Source of the DNA: Pseudomonas yamanorum
GTDB taxonomy: Bacteria; Pseudomonadota; Gammaproteobacteria; Pseudomonadales; Pseudomonadaceae
DNA: 64,000 bases
Direction of reading: 5' to 3'
NCBI RefSeq assembly: GCF_013386765.1
Contig: NZ_JACARE010000010.1
Coordinates: 62,001 to 126,000 of the forward strand
The position numbers and the translations under genes were made by a program. Below, piece after piece: positions 1-8,324 of the stretch. The notes beneath the pieces were generated by a model. That model did not search any database. It saw only the letters and a program-made list of their open reading frames with translations, and was not told the origin of the DNA. Numbering within the stretch: the stretch's first letter is position 1; the number at the start of each line of letters is the position of its first letter.

Positions 1-1160
1 CACTGTCCATCGGCGCCTTCGGTATTGGGGTCACCGAGTTTGCCCCCATGGGCATGTTGCCCGGTATCGCCGCCGACCTCGGCGTCTCGATTCCTGCGGC
101 CGGGCTGCTGGTCAGCGCCTATGCCATGGGCGTGCTGATCGGCGCCCCGATCATGACCCTCGCTACGGCCAGGGTTGCACGCCGCTATCTGCTGGTCGGC
201 CTGATGGCCATCTTCACCCTGGGCAATCTGCTGTCCGCCCTGGCCACTGATTACCAGACCTTGATGGTCGCAAGGCTGGTGACATCGCTGAATCACGGTG
301 CATTCTTCGGCATCGGCTCGATCGTGGCCGCCAGTGTGGTAGCACCGGACAAACGCGCGGGGGCCGTTGCCGCAATGTTTCTCGGGCTGACCCTGGCGAC
401 CATTGGCGGCGTGCCGCTGGCTACCTGGTTTGGCGAGAACTTCGGTTGGCGCACGGCGTTCTGGGGCATCAGCGGGCTCGGTGCATTCGTGATGGTTGCC
501 TTGTGGTGGGCGCTGCCGAATACGCCAGCCCCCAAAGGTGGAAGCCTGATGGCCGAAATCCGCGTACTGGGCCGCGGGCCCGTACTGGCAGCGCTGGCGT
601 TGACCGTGGTGGGGTCCAGCGCCATGTTCACGGTGTTCACCTATATCGCCCCGATCCTGCGGGATGTCACCCATGCCTCCACCAACTTCGTCACCGGGAT
701 GCTCGTGCTTTTCGGGATCGGCTTGACCCTGGGTAACGTTTGGGGCGGCAGGTCTGCCGACCGTTCGGTGGACCGCACCTTGATCACCTCGCTCGTGGTG
801 CTGATCGCCGTGCTGCTGGCGTTCTCTGTACTCATGCAATGGCCGCTGCCGGCCGCCTTGTCGATCCTGCTGTGGGGGACCGCCAGTTTTGCGTTGGTGC
901 CGCCCTTGCAGATGCGCGTGATGGAAGCCGCCAAAGATGCGCCCAACCTGGCCTCCGCAATGAACATCGGTGCGTTCAATTTCGGTAATGCCATTGGCGC
1001 GGCGCTGGGCGGAGCGGTGATCAATGCCGGGCTGGGCTACCCGGCCATTTCGCTGGCCGGCGCGATAATGGCGGCCCTGGGTTTGCTGATGGTACTGGGC
1101 CTCGGTTGGCGCTCTCGGCGGATGGGTTCACGCACCTGCAGGGAGCCGGCGCAAGCATGA
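1..1160 (+). CDS. MFS transporter, 5' end outside window
   Basis: This is a major facilitator superfamily efflux protein of the AraJ/drug:H+ antiporter 1 type. The frame is open from base 3, reading LSIGAFGIGVTEFAPMG, a typical first membrane helix of this family, so the true start lies upstream of the window. About 385 residues are visible, with repeated hydrophobic helices and a loop after helix 2 containing TARVARRYLL. It likely exports small molecules across the inner membrane; the substrate cannot be read from sequence. An intrinsic terminator follows about 45 bases after the stop. The family is sure, the substrate unknown. Confidence 0.9.
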   Translation, partial: LSIGAFGIGVTEFAPMGMLPGIAADLGVSIPAAGLLVSAYAMGVLIGAPIMTLATARVARRYLLVGLMAIFTLGNLLSALATDYQTLMVARLVTSLNHGAFFGIGSIVAASVVAPDKRAGAVAAMFLGLTLATIGGVPLATWFGENFGWRTAFWGISGLGAFVMVALWWALPNTPAPKGGSLMAEIRVLGRGPVLAALALTVVGSSAMFTVFTYIAPILRDVTHASTNFVTGMLVLFGIGLTLGNVWGGRSADRSVDRTLITSLVVLIAVLLAFSVLMQWPLPAALSILLWGTASFALVPPLQMRVMEAAKDAPNLASAMNIGAFNFGNAIGAALGGAVINAGLGYPAISLAGAIMAALGLLMVLGLGWRSRRMGSRTCREPAQA

Positions 1161-1204
1161 CGAACATGGCGCCTCGATTGCGCCGATAAGTATCCCACCT
1201 CTGA

Positions 1205-1230
1205 AAAGCCCCGAATGTCGGGGCTTTTTG
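1205..1230 (+). terminator. Intrinsic terminator after the MFS gene
   Basis: An 8-bp perfect stem (AAAGCCCC / GGGGCTTT) with a seven-base loop is followed by a run of T. It lies just after the upstream MFS stop and ends that transcript before the HxlR promoter region. Confidence 0.85.
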
Positions 1231-1301
1231 CATTTCCGCGAGCAGCACTCATCACAATAATAATTTCTCCCTAGTGACTTTCATTATGAAATCCACTGTG
1301 C

Positions 1302-1321
1302 AATATTACTCTCGTAATATT
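1302..1321. promoter_or_regulatory. Palindromic operator upstream of HxlR-emrAB
   Basis: A perfect 8+4+8 palindrome, AATATTAC-TCTC-GTAATATT, lies 24 bases before the HxlR start codon. HxlR-family regulators are dimeric winged-helix proteins that bind such inverted repeats near their own promoters, so this is the likely autoregulatory operator. Its use by this HxlR is inferred from position and symmetry. Confidence 0.55.
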
Positions 1322-1345
1322 TAGCAACAGATCCCGGAGAGCCTC

Positions 1346-1867
1346 ATGAAGAAAGCCAGCTTCCAGCCCATGCCCTGCCCGGTCGCCCGTGCCCTGGAGC
1401 ACATCGGCGATGGCTGGAGCCTGTTGATCCTGCGGGATGCGTTCTACGGGCTGCGCCGTTTCGATGAATTCCTCCAGAGCCTCGGGATCGCCTCGAACAC
1501 CCTGACCCGCCGCCTCAACACCCTGGTGGCCAACGGGTTGCTGGAGCGACGCCCCTACCAGGACAACCCGCCCCGCCACGAGTACCACCTCACCGAAGCC
1601 GGCCGGGACTTGCGCCAGGTGATTCTCACGCTGATGGCCTGGGGTGCGCGGCATGCCGAGGGATCGCCCAAGGTGTTTCTCGCCGATGAGGCCACCGGGC
1701 GCCCCGTGGAACTCGCGTTGATGGACGCCAACACCGGCAAGCCCATCACCCGCGAAGGCCACCGCGTGCATGTCGCCGCCGATGCCGAGCCTTTGAGCCT
1801 GTGGCGCGCGCGAGCCGGCCGGGCCTACGCCGCGAAAGATCAACTGGTCAGCCCCTTCCCCCACTAA
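1346..1867 (+). CDS. HxlR-family transcriptional regulator
   Basis: This 173-residue winged-helix regulator has the HxlR hallmark near the N-terminus (CPVARALEHIGDGWSLLIL) and the wing segment RRPYQDNPPRHEYHLTEAGR at about residues 70-90. It has a C-terminal extension of about 60 residues beyond the usual 110-residue domain. It starts with an ATG after a GGAGAG ribosome site. It is the first gene of a run with an EmrA/EmrB-type pump 22 bases downstream, so it probably controls that efflux system in response to an electrophile or drug. The effector is unknown. Confidence 0.88.
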   Translation: MKKASFQPMPCPVARALEHIGDGWSLLILRDAFYGLRRFDEFLQSLGIASNTLTRRLNTLVANGLLERRPYQDNPPRHEYHLTEAGRDLRQVILTLMAWGARHAEGSPKVFLADEATGRPVELALMDANTGKPITREGHRVHVAADAEPLSLWRARAGRAYAAKDQLVSPFPH

Positions 1868-1889
1868 TACTCAATGAGGTCATTTCGTC

Positions 1890-2999
1890 ATGGACGCCCA
1901 AGTCAGCGCTGTGCCCGAACCCACTAAAACTTCCCGGCGCAAACACGTACTGCGCCTGGGGCTGCTGACCCTGGCCGTGGCGGGCGGCGTCTGGTACGCC
2001 AGCCACTGGTGGTTGGTGAGCCGGTTTATCGAAGACACCGACGACGCCTACGTGGGCGCGGATGTGACGGTGATCAGCGCCAAGGTGCCGGGCTATATCA
2101 GCGAAGTGGCCGTGCAGGACAACCAGTTCGTGCACGCCGGCGACGTATTGGCCCGCATCGATGTGCGGGACTACCGCACCGCCCTGGCCAAGGCCGATGG
2201 CGCCGTGGCCGCGCAACAGGCCGCGCTCGCCAACCTCGACGCCACCGAACAACTGCAACTGGCGGTGATCAACCAGGCCAGGGCGCAGATCGACGCCACC
2301 GACGCCGAAGCCCAACGGGCCGGCGACGACCAGACGCGCTACCAGAACCTGGTGCGCAGCCAGGCCGTGTCGGTGGAAAGCGCGCAACGGGTCAACGCCG
2401 TGTGGAAGACCGCCCGCGCCGATCACTCCCGGGCGCAAGCCGGGCTGATGGCGGCACGCCGGCAGATCGACGTAATCGAAACCCAACGCAGCCAGACCCG
2501 CGCCGCGTTGCAACAGGCCCAGGCCGAACGCGACCAGGCACAACTGAACATCAGCTACACCGAACTGCGGGCCCCAGTGGACGGCTACGTGGGCAACCGC
2601 CGCGCCCGGGTCGGTGCCTACGCCGCGGCAGGCACCCAATTGATCGCAGTGGTGCCCGCAAAAGGGCTGTGGGTAGACGCCAATTTCAAGGAAGACCAAC
2701 TGGGGCGCCTGCAGGTTGGGCAAAGCGTGAGCATCCGCGCCGATATCCTCCCCGGCCGTGAATTCCACGGGCACATTGAAAGCCTGGCCCCCGCCACCGG
2801 CGCGCAATTCAGTGTGCTGCCGCCGGAAAACGCCACCGGCAACTTCACCAAGATCGTGCAGCGCGTGCCGGTGCGCGTGCGGCTCGACAGCAATGACGCC
2901 GAGTTCGGCGCCCTGCGCCCGGGCCTGTCGGTGATGGCCAAGGTCAACACCAATGAGGCCTTCGAAGACCAGGCCAGCGCCCTCAAGGCCCAGCTATGA
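1890..2999 (+). CDS. emrA: HlyD/EmrA-type membrane fusion protein
   Basis: This is the periplasmic adaptor of a tripartite drug efflux pump, 369 residues. It has one N-terminal membrane helix (about 20-40), then the family motif DTDDAYVGADVTVISAKVPG starting the barrel/lipoyl domain. A long alpha-helical hairpin rich in Ala, Gln and Arg follows (about 95-215), then a second lipoyl half (YTELRAPVDGYVGN) and a beta-barrel. Its last four bases overlap the start of the next gene, so the two are translationally coupled. It should link the EmrB-like pump to an outer-membrane channel encoded elsewhere, since no TolC/OprM gene is present here. Confidence 0.9.
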   Translation: MDAQVSAVPEPTKTSRRKHVLRLGLLTLAVAGGVWYASHWWLVSRFIEDTDDAYVGADVTVISAKVPGYISEVAVQDNQFVHAGDVLARIDVRDYRTALAKADGAVAAQQAALANLDATEQLQLAVINQARAQIDATDAEAQRAGDDQTRYQNLVRSQAVSVESAQRVNAVWKTARADHSRAQAGLMAARRQIDVIETQRSQTRAALQQAQAERDQAQLNISYTELRAPVDGYVGNRRARVGAYAAAGTQLIAVVPAKGLWVDANFKEDQLGRLQVGQSVSIRADILPGREFHGHIESLAPATGAQFSVLPPENATGNFTKIVQRVPVRVRLDSNDAEFGALRPGLSVMAKVNTNEAFEDQASALKAQL

Positions 3000-4561
3000 A
3001 CAGCCCGCTGCCCGCCCTCAGCACGGCGCAAAAGGTCGCAGCCTTCGCCACCATGTGCGTGGGCATGTTTATCGCCTTGATCGATATCCAGATCGTGTCC
3101 GCCTCCCTCAAGGACATCGGCGGCGGGCTGTCTGCGGGTGCGGACGATACGGCGTGGGTGCAGACCGCCTACCTGATCGCGGAGATCATCGTGATCCCCA
3201 TGTCGGGCTGGCTCTCGCGGGTGATGAGCACGCGCTGGCTGTTCGCCGCGTCGGCGGCCGGGTTTACCTTGACCAGCCTGTTGTGTGCGATGGCCTGGAA
3301 CATCCAGAGCATGATCGCGTTTCGCGCCTTGCAAGGGTTCCTCGGGGGCTCGATGATCCCATTGGTGTTCACCACTGCGTTCATGTACTTCAACGGCAAG
3401 CAACGGGTGATCGCCGCGTCCACCATCGGCGCCATCGCGTCCCTGGCGCCGACGCTCGGCCCTGCGGTCGGCGGCTGGATCACCGATATTTCCTCTTGGC
3501 ACTGGCTGTTCTACATCAACCTGGTGCCCGGCCTGTTCGTGACATTCGCGGTGCCGATGCTGGTGAAAATCGACCGCCCCAACCCGTCGTTGCTCAAGGG
3601 CGCCGACTACATCGGCATGGGCCTGATGGCGGTGTTTCTCGGCTGCCTGGAATACACCCTGGAAGAGGGCCCGCGCTGGAACTGGTTCAGTGACAGCACC
3701 ATCTCCACCACCGCCTGGATCGCCGCCGTCAGTGGCGGGCTGTTTATCTGGCGCTGCCTGGAAATCAAGGAACCGATTGTCGACCTGCGCGCCCTGCGGG
3801 ACCGCAACTTCGCGCTGGGCTGCCTGTTTTCATTCATCACCGGCATCGGCATTTTCGCCACCATCTACCTCACGCCGCTGTTCCTCGGCCGAGTGCGCGG
3901 CTACGGCTCGCTGGATATCGGCCTGGCGGTGTTTTCCACGGGGGTGTTCCAGTTGCTGGCGATCCCGGTGTACGCGCTGCTGGCCAACCGCTTCGACCTG
4001 CGCTGGATTTTGATGTTCGGCTTGTCGCTGTTCGCCCTGTCGATGTGGGACTTCTCCCCCATCACCCACGACTGGGGCGCCAAGGAACTGCTGCTGCCCC
4101 AGGCCATACGCGGCTTTGCCCAACAAATGGCAGTGCCGCCCGTAGTCACCCTGACCCTCGGCGCACTGGCCCCCGACCGGCTGAAACTCGCCTCCGGCCT
4201 GTTCAACCTGATGCGCAACCTCGGCGGTGCCATCGGCATCGCCGCCTGCGCCACCGTGCTCAACGACCGCACCAACCTGCACTTCCTGCGCCTGGCAGAA
4301 CACCTGAACATCCAGAACGAATCGATGAATGTGTGGCTTGAGCAGCTTTCAGGCAATGCCCAGTTGCTCGGGCAAAACAGCCTGGATGCCAGCCAGTTCG
4401 CGCTGCATCAGCTATGGGCACTGACCTGGCGCGAGGCGCAAACGCTGACCTATGCAGATGCCTTCCTGATGATCATGGTGTGCTTCATCGTCGCCGTGCT
4501 GCTGGTGCCGTTGATGCGCAAGGTGCAGCCGCCGAAGCAGCCGTCTGCGGATGCGCATTGA
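2996..4561 (+). CDS. emrB: DHA2-family MFS drug efflux pump, EmrB-like
   Basis: This 521-residue inner-membrane antiporter of the 14-helix DHA2 family is the proton-driven pump partner of the preceding EmrA-like adaptor. The first helix reads MFIALIDIQIVSASLKDIGG, the usual EmrB signature, and GGWITDISSWHWLFYINLVPG is the family motif around helix 5-6. The start overlaps the emrA stop (ATGA). The gene ends ten bases from the convergent SDR gene, with no obvious terminator between. Substrate specificity cannot be deduced. Confidence 0.92.
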   Translation: MNSPLPALSTAQKVAAFATMCVGMFIALIDIQIVSASLKDIGGGLSAGADDTAWVQTAYLIAEIIVIPMSGWLSRVMSTRWLFAASAAGFTLTSLLCAMAWNIQSMIAFRALQGFLGGSMIPLVFTTAFMYFNGKQRVIAASTIGAIASLAPTLGPAVGGWITDISSWHWLFYINLVPGLFVTFAVPMLVKIDRPNPSLLKGADYIGMGLMAVFLGCLEYTLEEGPRWNWFSDSTISTTAWIAAVSGGLFIWRCLEIKEPIVDLRALRDRNFALGCLFSFITGIGIFATIYLTPLFLGRVRGYGSLDIGLAVFSTGVFQLLAIPVYALLANRFDLRWILMFGLSLFALSMWDFSPITHDWGAKELLLPQAIRGFAQQMAVPPVVTLTLGALAPDRLKLASGLFNLMRNLGGAIGIAACATVLNDRTNLHFLRLAEHLNIQNESMNVWLEQLSGNAQLLGQNSLDASQFALHQLWALTWREAQTLTYADAFLMIMVCFIVAVLLVPLMRKVQPPKQPSADAH

Positions 4562-4570
4562 GTCGACCGA

Positions 4571-5350
4571 TCATATTAAAGGCCGCAACGGAGCCAGCCG
4601 GCTGAGCTTGGTCATCTGCTTGAATATCAAGCCCGGCGCAACCCGGCTGGCCACCTTCAGCACCTTGCTCAGGCCCGGGCATATTTCCAGTTGCCCGGCT
4701 TCAATTTGCCGGATGCACTGCTGCACCATCAGCACCGGATCCATGCCTTTTTCATTCTTCATTTCTTCCGCGAACTCGGCCCTGAGCAGCGGTGTTTCCG
4801 TGCCGGGCGGGGCAAGCTCGACCACGGTGACGGTGCTGTGTTGAAGCTGCGCCCTCAGGCATCGGGTGTAAGCGTGCAATGCCGATTTGGACGCACTGTA
4901 GACAGGCGCCGCCGGAAACGGCACAAACGCCAGCCCGGACGACACGTTGACAATCAAGCCGCGCGGCTGCTTGAGAAGAAACGGAAGAAACTGCTGGATC
5001 ATCCAGATGGGGCCGTTGAGGTTGATCTCGATCTCTTCAGTCACGTCCTCCAGCGCCCGCGCCTCGCCCAGCTTGATATTGCGCATCACGCCCGCGTTAT
5101 TCACCAGCGTATCGAGCCCCGGGAACTGACGGGTGACTGCCGCAAACAGTGTTTGGATGCTGGCGGGGTCGCGCACGTCGCTTTGAAACGTGTGCAGACC
5201 CGGCAGCCGTTGCCGTGCCTCGTCCAGCCTGTGCTGATCGCGGCCCGTCACGATCACGGTATTGCCTCGCGCCATAAGCTGGCGGGCAAGCTCAAGCCCG
5301 ATACCACTCGAACCTCCCGTCACCAGCACTGTTCTTCCGCTCATCTTCAT
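4571..5350 (-). CDS. Short-chain dehydrogenase/reductase, DltE-like
   Basis: This is a 259-residue classical SDR oxidoreductase. It has the nucleotide-binding motif TGGSSGIGLE near residue 12, NNAG at about 87, and the catalytic YSASK at about 153. The chosen ATG (MKMSGRTVLVTGG) follows a GGAGAG ribosome site; the longer frame upstream has no such site and adds residues unlike SDRs. It is transcribed divergently from an HxlR regulator, so the pair is probably a regulator-target unit. Relatives are annotated as DltE-type, but the substrate is not known. Confidence 0.9.
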   Translation of the reverse strand: MKMSGRTVLVTGGSSGIGLELARQLMARGNTVIVTGRDQHRLDEARQRLPGLHTFQSDVRDPASIQTLFAAVTRQFPGLDTLVNNAGVMRNIKLGEARALEDVTEEIEINLNGPIWMIQQFLPFLLKQPRGLIVNVSSGLAFVPFPAAPVYSASKSALHAYTRCLRAQLQHSTVTVVELAPPGTETPLLRAEFAEEMKNEKGMDPVLMVQQCIRQIEAGQLEICPGLSKVLKVASRVAPGLIFKQMTKLSRLAPLRPLI

Positions 5351-5415
5351 CGAAGCTCTCCAATTGTGGGTCACACGCAAGGAGCTTGAGGGATACACTG
5401 GCCTTAAGTAAGTAG

Positions 5416-5446
5416 GCACCCAAAAGATCTATACGCACCCAAAAGA
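5416..5446. promoter_or_regulatory. Direct repeat in the SDR/HxlR divergent promoter
   Basis: GCACCCAAAAGA occurs twice (5416-5427 and 5435-5446), 19 bases apart start to start, or about two helical turns, in the 109-base gap between the divergent genes. The spacing suits a dimeric regulator binding one DNA face. Assignment to the adjacent HxlR protein is inference. Confidence 0.45.
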
Positions 5447-5459
5447 GAGTGTCCAACGA

Positions 5460-5897
5460 ATGAACAAAAACCCTGGCTTTACCGACGAGCAGATTGCCGC
5501 CGCCCAGTTCTATGCCCGGCAAACACCCCCGAAGGATCTGGACCCACGCATCGCGCCCCTGGTGACCGACCTGATAGGTCGCGTTGCGGACAAATGGACC
5601 ATGCTGATTCTTGAAGCCTTGATCGAGACGACGCCGCTGCGCTTCACGCGCCTGAGTGAGCGAGTCGGCGGCATCAGCCAGAAGATGCTGACGCAGACCT
5701 TGCGGGGAATGGAGCGGGACGGCCTGGTGGTGCGCAAGGTCTACCCCGTCGTACCGCCGAAAGTCGAATACAGCCTGACAACCCTCGGCTTTACGCTGGG
5801 TGCCGCCTTTTGTGGCGTGTGGGTCTGGGCGGCTAACAACCTGGAGGAGATCGAACAGGCACGGGCGGATTTCGATTTGAGGTGCAGTGCCGAGTGA
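5460..5897 (+). CDS. HxlR-family transcriptional regulator
   Basis: This 145-residue winged-helix regulator has HxlR core segments: IGRVADKWTMLILEALIETTPLRF at about 40-62, then GGISQKMLTQTLRGMERDGLVVR and VPPKVEYSLTTLG. An N-terminal extension of about 25 residues precedes the core. It is divergent from the SDR gene and separated from it by a promoter region with a 12-base direct repeat. It probably represses or activates that oxidoreductase in response to a reactive compound. Confidence 0.9.
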   Translation: MNKNPGFTDEQIAAAQFYARQTPPKDLDPRIAPLVTDLIGRVADKWTMLILEALIETTPLRFTRLSERVGGISQKMLTQTLRGMERDGLVVRKVYPVVPPKVEYSLTTLGFTLGAAFCGVWVWAANNLEEIEQARADFDLRCSAE

Positions 5898-5926
5898 CAG
5901 CAGACAGCTCGTCACCGCCCGCTGGA

Positions 5927-6088
5927 TCAGCTCTCGGAAGCGACAACTGGCTCCTCAGCGGATTCACTGGCCAGTTTCAGCCGGTCAGCTTTACTGATGT
6001 ACTTGTCCTTGCGGGCCGGTGCCAGTTTGGCGCTGGCCTTTTTGGCCTTGGCCTTGAACAGCTGCTGTAGTTTTTTTTGACGATTCAT
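5927..6088 (-). CDS. DUF2986 family small basic protein
   Basis: This 53-residue protein, MNRQKKLQQLFKAKAKKASA..., is Lys/Ala rich at the N-terminus and acidic at the C-terminus (ESAEEPVVASES). The pattern, length and KLAPARKDKYISKADRLKL segment match the DUF2986 micro-proteins conserved in Pseudomonas and other gammaproteobacteria. Its role is unknown; the charge suggests nucleic-acid or ribosome association, but that is a guess. It is convergent with the HxlR gene. Confidence 0.75.
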   Translation of the reverse strand: MNRQKKLQQLFKAKAKKASAKLAPARKDKYISKADRLKLASESAEEPVVASES

Positions 6089-6233
6089 GTTGTCTATCCG
6101 GTTTGTAATCAGTGCTTGCCGGCGTGATTATCCATCTTTCAAGCCTTCATCGAAGCACATTTAATTCACGGCACTCCACCGCGTCACAGTGGTCTGTGCC
6201 TATACGCCCCCATTCTCACCCAGCGGAGCCACC

Positions 6234-6860
6234 ATGATCATCGTCCACCACCTCAACAACTCCCGTTCGCAACGCATCCTGTGGCTGCTCGAAGAACTCG
6301 GCCTGCCCTACGAGCTCAAGCGCTACCAGCGCGACCCGAAAACCAACCTCGCGCCACCGGAACTCAAGGCCATCAATGCCCTGGGCAAATCACCGGTGAT
6401 TGAGGACGGTTCCAACGTGGTGATCGAGTCCGGCGCCATCATCGACTACCTGATTCGTCGCCATGGCAACGGCCGCCTGCAACCCGACCCGGCCACTGCC
6501 ACCTATGACCAATACGTGCAATGGCTGCACTTCGCCGAAGGGTCGGCCATGCTGCCGCTGATGCTCAACCTGTACGTCGGCCGCCTGGGTGAAGCGGGTG
6601 CGCCATTGCATCCGCGTATCGAATCCGAGGTGGCGAATTACTTGGGTTATCTGAACACCGCGCTGGGAAAAACGCCGTACCTGGTGGGTGAAGAATTGAC
6701 CGGCGCGGATATCCAGATGAGCTTCATCGGCGAAATCGCCAGGGCCCAGGGCAAGTTGCAGGCGTACCCGAATGTGGCGGCGTGGGTGCAACGGTTCCAG
6801 GCAAGGCCTGCGTATCAAAAGGCTGTGGAACAGGGCGGCGAATATGCCTTCGCGAAATAA
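6234..6860 (+). CDS. Glutathione S-transferase
   Basis: This 208-residue cytosolic GST has an N-terminal thioredoxin-like domain (about 1-80, with NNSRSQRILWLLEELGLPYE around the glutathione-binding Ser) and a helical C-terminal domain (GKTPYLVGEELTGADIQMSF). The cis-Pro context KSPVIEDG and the following ViES segment, which contact glutathione, are present. The ATG at this position follows GGAG, and the upstream 45 bases of open frame do not look coding. It conjugates glutathione to electrophiles or reduces peroxides; the exact substrate is unclear. Confidence 0.9.
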   Translation: MIIVHHLNNSRSQRILWLLEELGLPYELKRYQRDPKTNLAPPELKAINALGKSPVIEDGSNVVIESGAIIDYLIRRHGNGRLQPDPATATYDQYVQWLHFAEGSAMLPLMLNLYVGRLGEAGAPLHPRIESEVANYLGYLNTALGKTPYLVGEELTGADIQMSFIGEIARAQGKLQAYPNVAAWVQRFQARPAYQKAVEQGGEYAFAK

Positions 6861-6939
6861 TTCGCCCAGGCCATGAGTTTCATCGTCTTTCCAGGCCGGT
6901 CTGTTAGCATCCGCGTTTCGAATTTCTTGAGCTACGCGC

Positions 6940-7398
6940 ATGCTACGGATCGCTGCCTGTTCCCTCCTCGCCTTACTTGCTTCCCAGCCGGCCCTGGCTG
7001 AACAAACCTTTCAGTGTGGCAACGCCACCGTCACCATCAGCATTGATACGACCTCGCCGTTACGCTCGATTGAAGGTGTTGACGTGATGCTGCGTGTAGA
7101 CCAGGGGCCGCGCTCAACGCTGCTGCGATACAGCAATATCGATTTCATTGGCGGCGACTGCGACACCGATGCCCGCGGTAACCCGATCATCGTCTATCAG
7201 GCCATATGCGGCGGCAGCGGCTGCTACGACTTGTCGAACTGGGGGCTCATCGACCCTGTGAATTTGCAGGCGCTGCTCGCACCGGCGGATGACAGCCTGG
7301 TACCCGCTACCCGACTGCTCGGCCACCCACCCGTGCTCAAGGTGCCGAAGATGAGCCTGAGCACGGAAGCGCATCGGCTTGGACTACCAACCCCCTGA
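6940..7398 (+). CDS. Secreted hypothetical protein
   Basis: This 152-residue protein has a clear Sec signal peptide (MLRIAACSLLALLASQPALA, cleavage after ALA). The mature part contains five cysteines (CGNATV, GGDCDTD, AICGGSGCYDL), suggesting disulfide bonds in the periplasm. I recognise no family. It stands alone between a GST and a LysE-type exporter on the same strand. Confidence 0.7.
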   Translation: MLRIAACSLLALLASQPALAEQTFQCGNATVTISIDTTSPLRSIEGVDVMLRVDQGPRSTLLRYSNIDFIGGDCDTDARGNPIIVYQAICGGSGCYDLSNWGLIDPVNLQALLAPADDSLVPATRLLGHPPVLKVPKMSLSTEAHRLGLPTP

Positions 7399-7461
7399 CG
7401 TTGCGTTAAACCCCAGGATGAGGATTACTGTGGGACGCTTCCAATCCTGAGGTAACTCGCG

Positions 7462-8088
7462 ATGTTTGAACTGGCCGCTATCCTCACGTATATCGCCGTG
7501 GTCATCGGTCTCTTCCTGATCCCCGGCCCGGCCGTATTGCTGGTGATCACCCGTACCCTCCAGGGTGGGCGCAAGGTGGGCATTGCCACCGGGCTGGGCG
7601 TGGCTTCGGGCGACTTGATCCACACACTGTGCGCGGCGCTGGGTCTGTCCGCGATCCTGATGACCTCGGCCGTGGCATTCAACGTGGTTAAAGTCGCAGG
7701 TGCCTGTTACCTGATCTACCTGGGCGTGCGCGCCTTCACGGCCAAACCCGGCGCGAGCACGCGCAAAGACTTGCCCACGGTGACATCGACCCAGGCGTAC
7801 TTCCAGGCGGTGGGTGCGGAAGTGCTGAACCCCAAAACCGCGATTTTCTTCCTGGCCTTTCTGCCGCAGTTCATTCACCCGGAATCGGGTTCTTCTCTGG
7901 CTCAATTCGCGGTGCTGGGGCTGATCTTTTCAGGGCTCAGCGCGGTGTACACCACGCTGATTTCGGTGGCGATTCGCCCGCTGAGTCAATGGATGGTGGG
8001 GCTTTCGAGGCTGCGCCGTTGGGAGGGGAAGATCATTGGTACTTTGTTTATGGGGTTGGGGCTGAAAATAGCGTTTCAGCAGCGATAA
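7462..8088 (+). CDS. LysE/RhtB family exporter
   Basis: This 208-residue inner-membrane amino-acid exporter has the RhtB signature LIPGPAVLLVITRTLQGGRK near residues 17-37 and later NPKTAIFFLAFLPQFI. Six hydrophobic segments are visible. It probably exports an amino acid or homoserine-lactone-like compound. It has its own ribosome site (TGAGG) and there is no regulator directly beside it. Confidence 0.9.
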   Translation: MFELAAILTYIAVVIGLFLIPGPAVLLVITRTLQGGRKVGIATGLGVASGDLIHTLCAALGLSAILMTSAVAFNVVKVAGACYLIYLGVRAFTAKPGASTRKDLPTVTSTQAYFQAVGAEVLNPKTAIFFLAFLPQFIHPESGSSLAQFAVLGLIFSGLSAVYTTLISVAIRPLSQWMVGLSRLRRWEGKIIGTLFMGLGLKIAFQQR

Positions 8089-8160
8089 GACGCGCACTGA
8101 CCCAGTCGATGCCGTTTGCTCGCCCCTGAAACGAGATTTTAATCCCTTGAAAAAAAAGCA

Positions 8161-8188
8161 TTGACATCGCTCAGTAGATCTCTGTAAT
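8161..8188 (+). promoter_or_regulatory. Sigma-70 promoter for the amide operon leader
   Basis: TTGACA (8161-8166) is a perfect -35 element, separated by 16 bases from TGTAAT (8183-8188), one mismatch from the -10 consensus. Transcription would begin near 8195, giving a leader of about 130 bases before the nitrilase start codon. This is the strongest promoter match I saw in the window. Confidence 0.7.
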
Positions 8189-8194
8189 TTCGGT

Positions 8195-8311
8195 CACATC
8201 GGTCGCTTTTTCTTGTAAGAGAAATCGTAGGCCCTCAGCAATATTGCTGAGTACATATCGGCTATAGAAGCCCCTGATTTGCGTTTTCACGCATTCGGGG
8301 GCTTTTTTTTT
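8195..8311 (+). ncRNA. Putative AmiR/ANTAR-responsive antiterminator leader
   Basis: The leader holds a 6-bp hairpin CTCAGC-AATATT-GCTGAG with a six-base loop (8234-8251). A second stem GGCT-ATAGA-AGCC follows (8260-8272), then an intrinsic terminator. The 3' arm of the second stem is also the 5' arm of the terminator, so the two are mutually exclusive. ANTAR proteins such as AmiR bind paired stem-loops with six-base loops carrying A1 and G4; here A1 is present in loop 1 but G4 is not, and the second loop (AUAGA) has A1 and G4 but is five bases. An AmiR-like ANTAR protein is encoded at the operon end. The alternative is an independent small RNA. Confidence 0.55.
8268..8311 (+). terminator. 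Intrinsic terminator in the operon leader
   Basis: AAGCCCC pairs with GGGGCTT around an inner GCGT/ACGC stem, followed by nine T. It ends 13 bases before the nitrilase ATG, where it would block the operon unless antiterminated. P. aeruginosa amiE is likewise preceded by a leader terminator that AmiR overrides. Confidence 0.8.
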
Positions 8312-8324
8312 GGAAAATTTTTAT

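Noticed and set aside
8195..8311. Independent trans-acting small RNA (CrcZ or RsmZ type)
   Set aside because: It has no CA-rich motifs or repeated GGA loops, and its terminator sits immediately before the operon start beside an ANTAR system. An antitermination leader fits better, although an extra sRNA role is not excluded.
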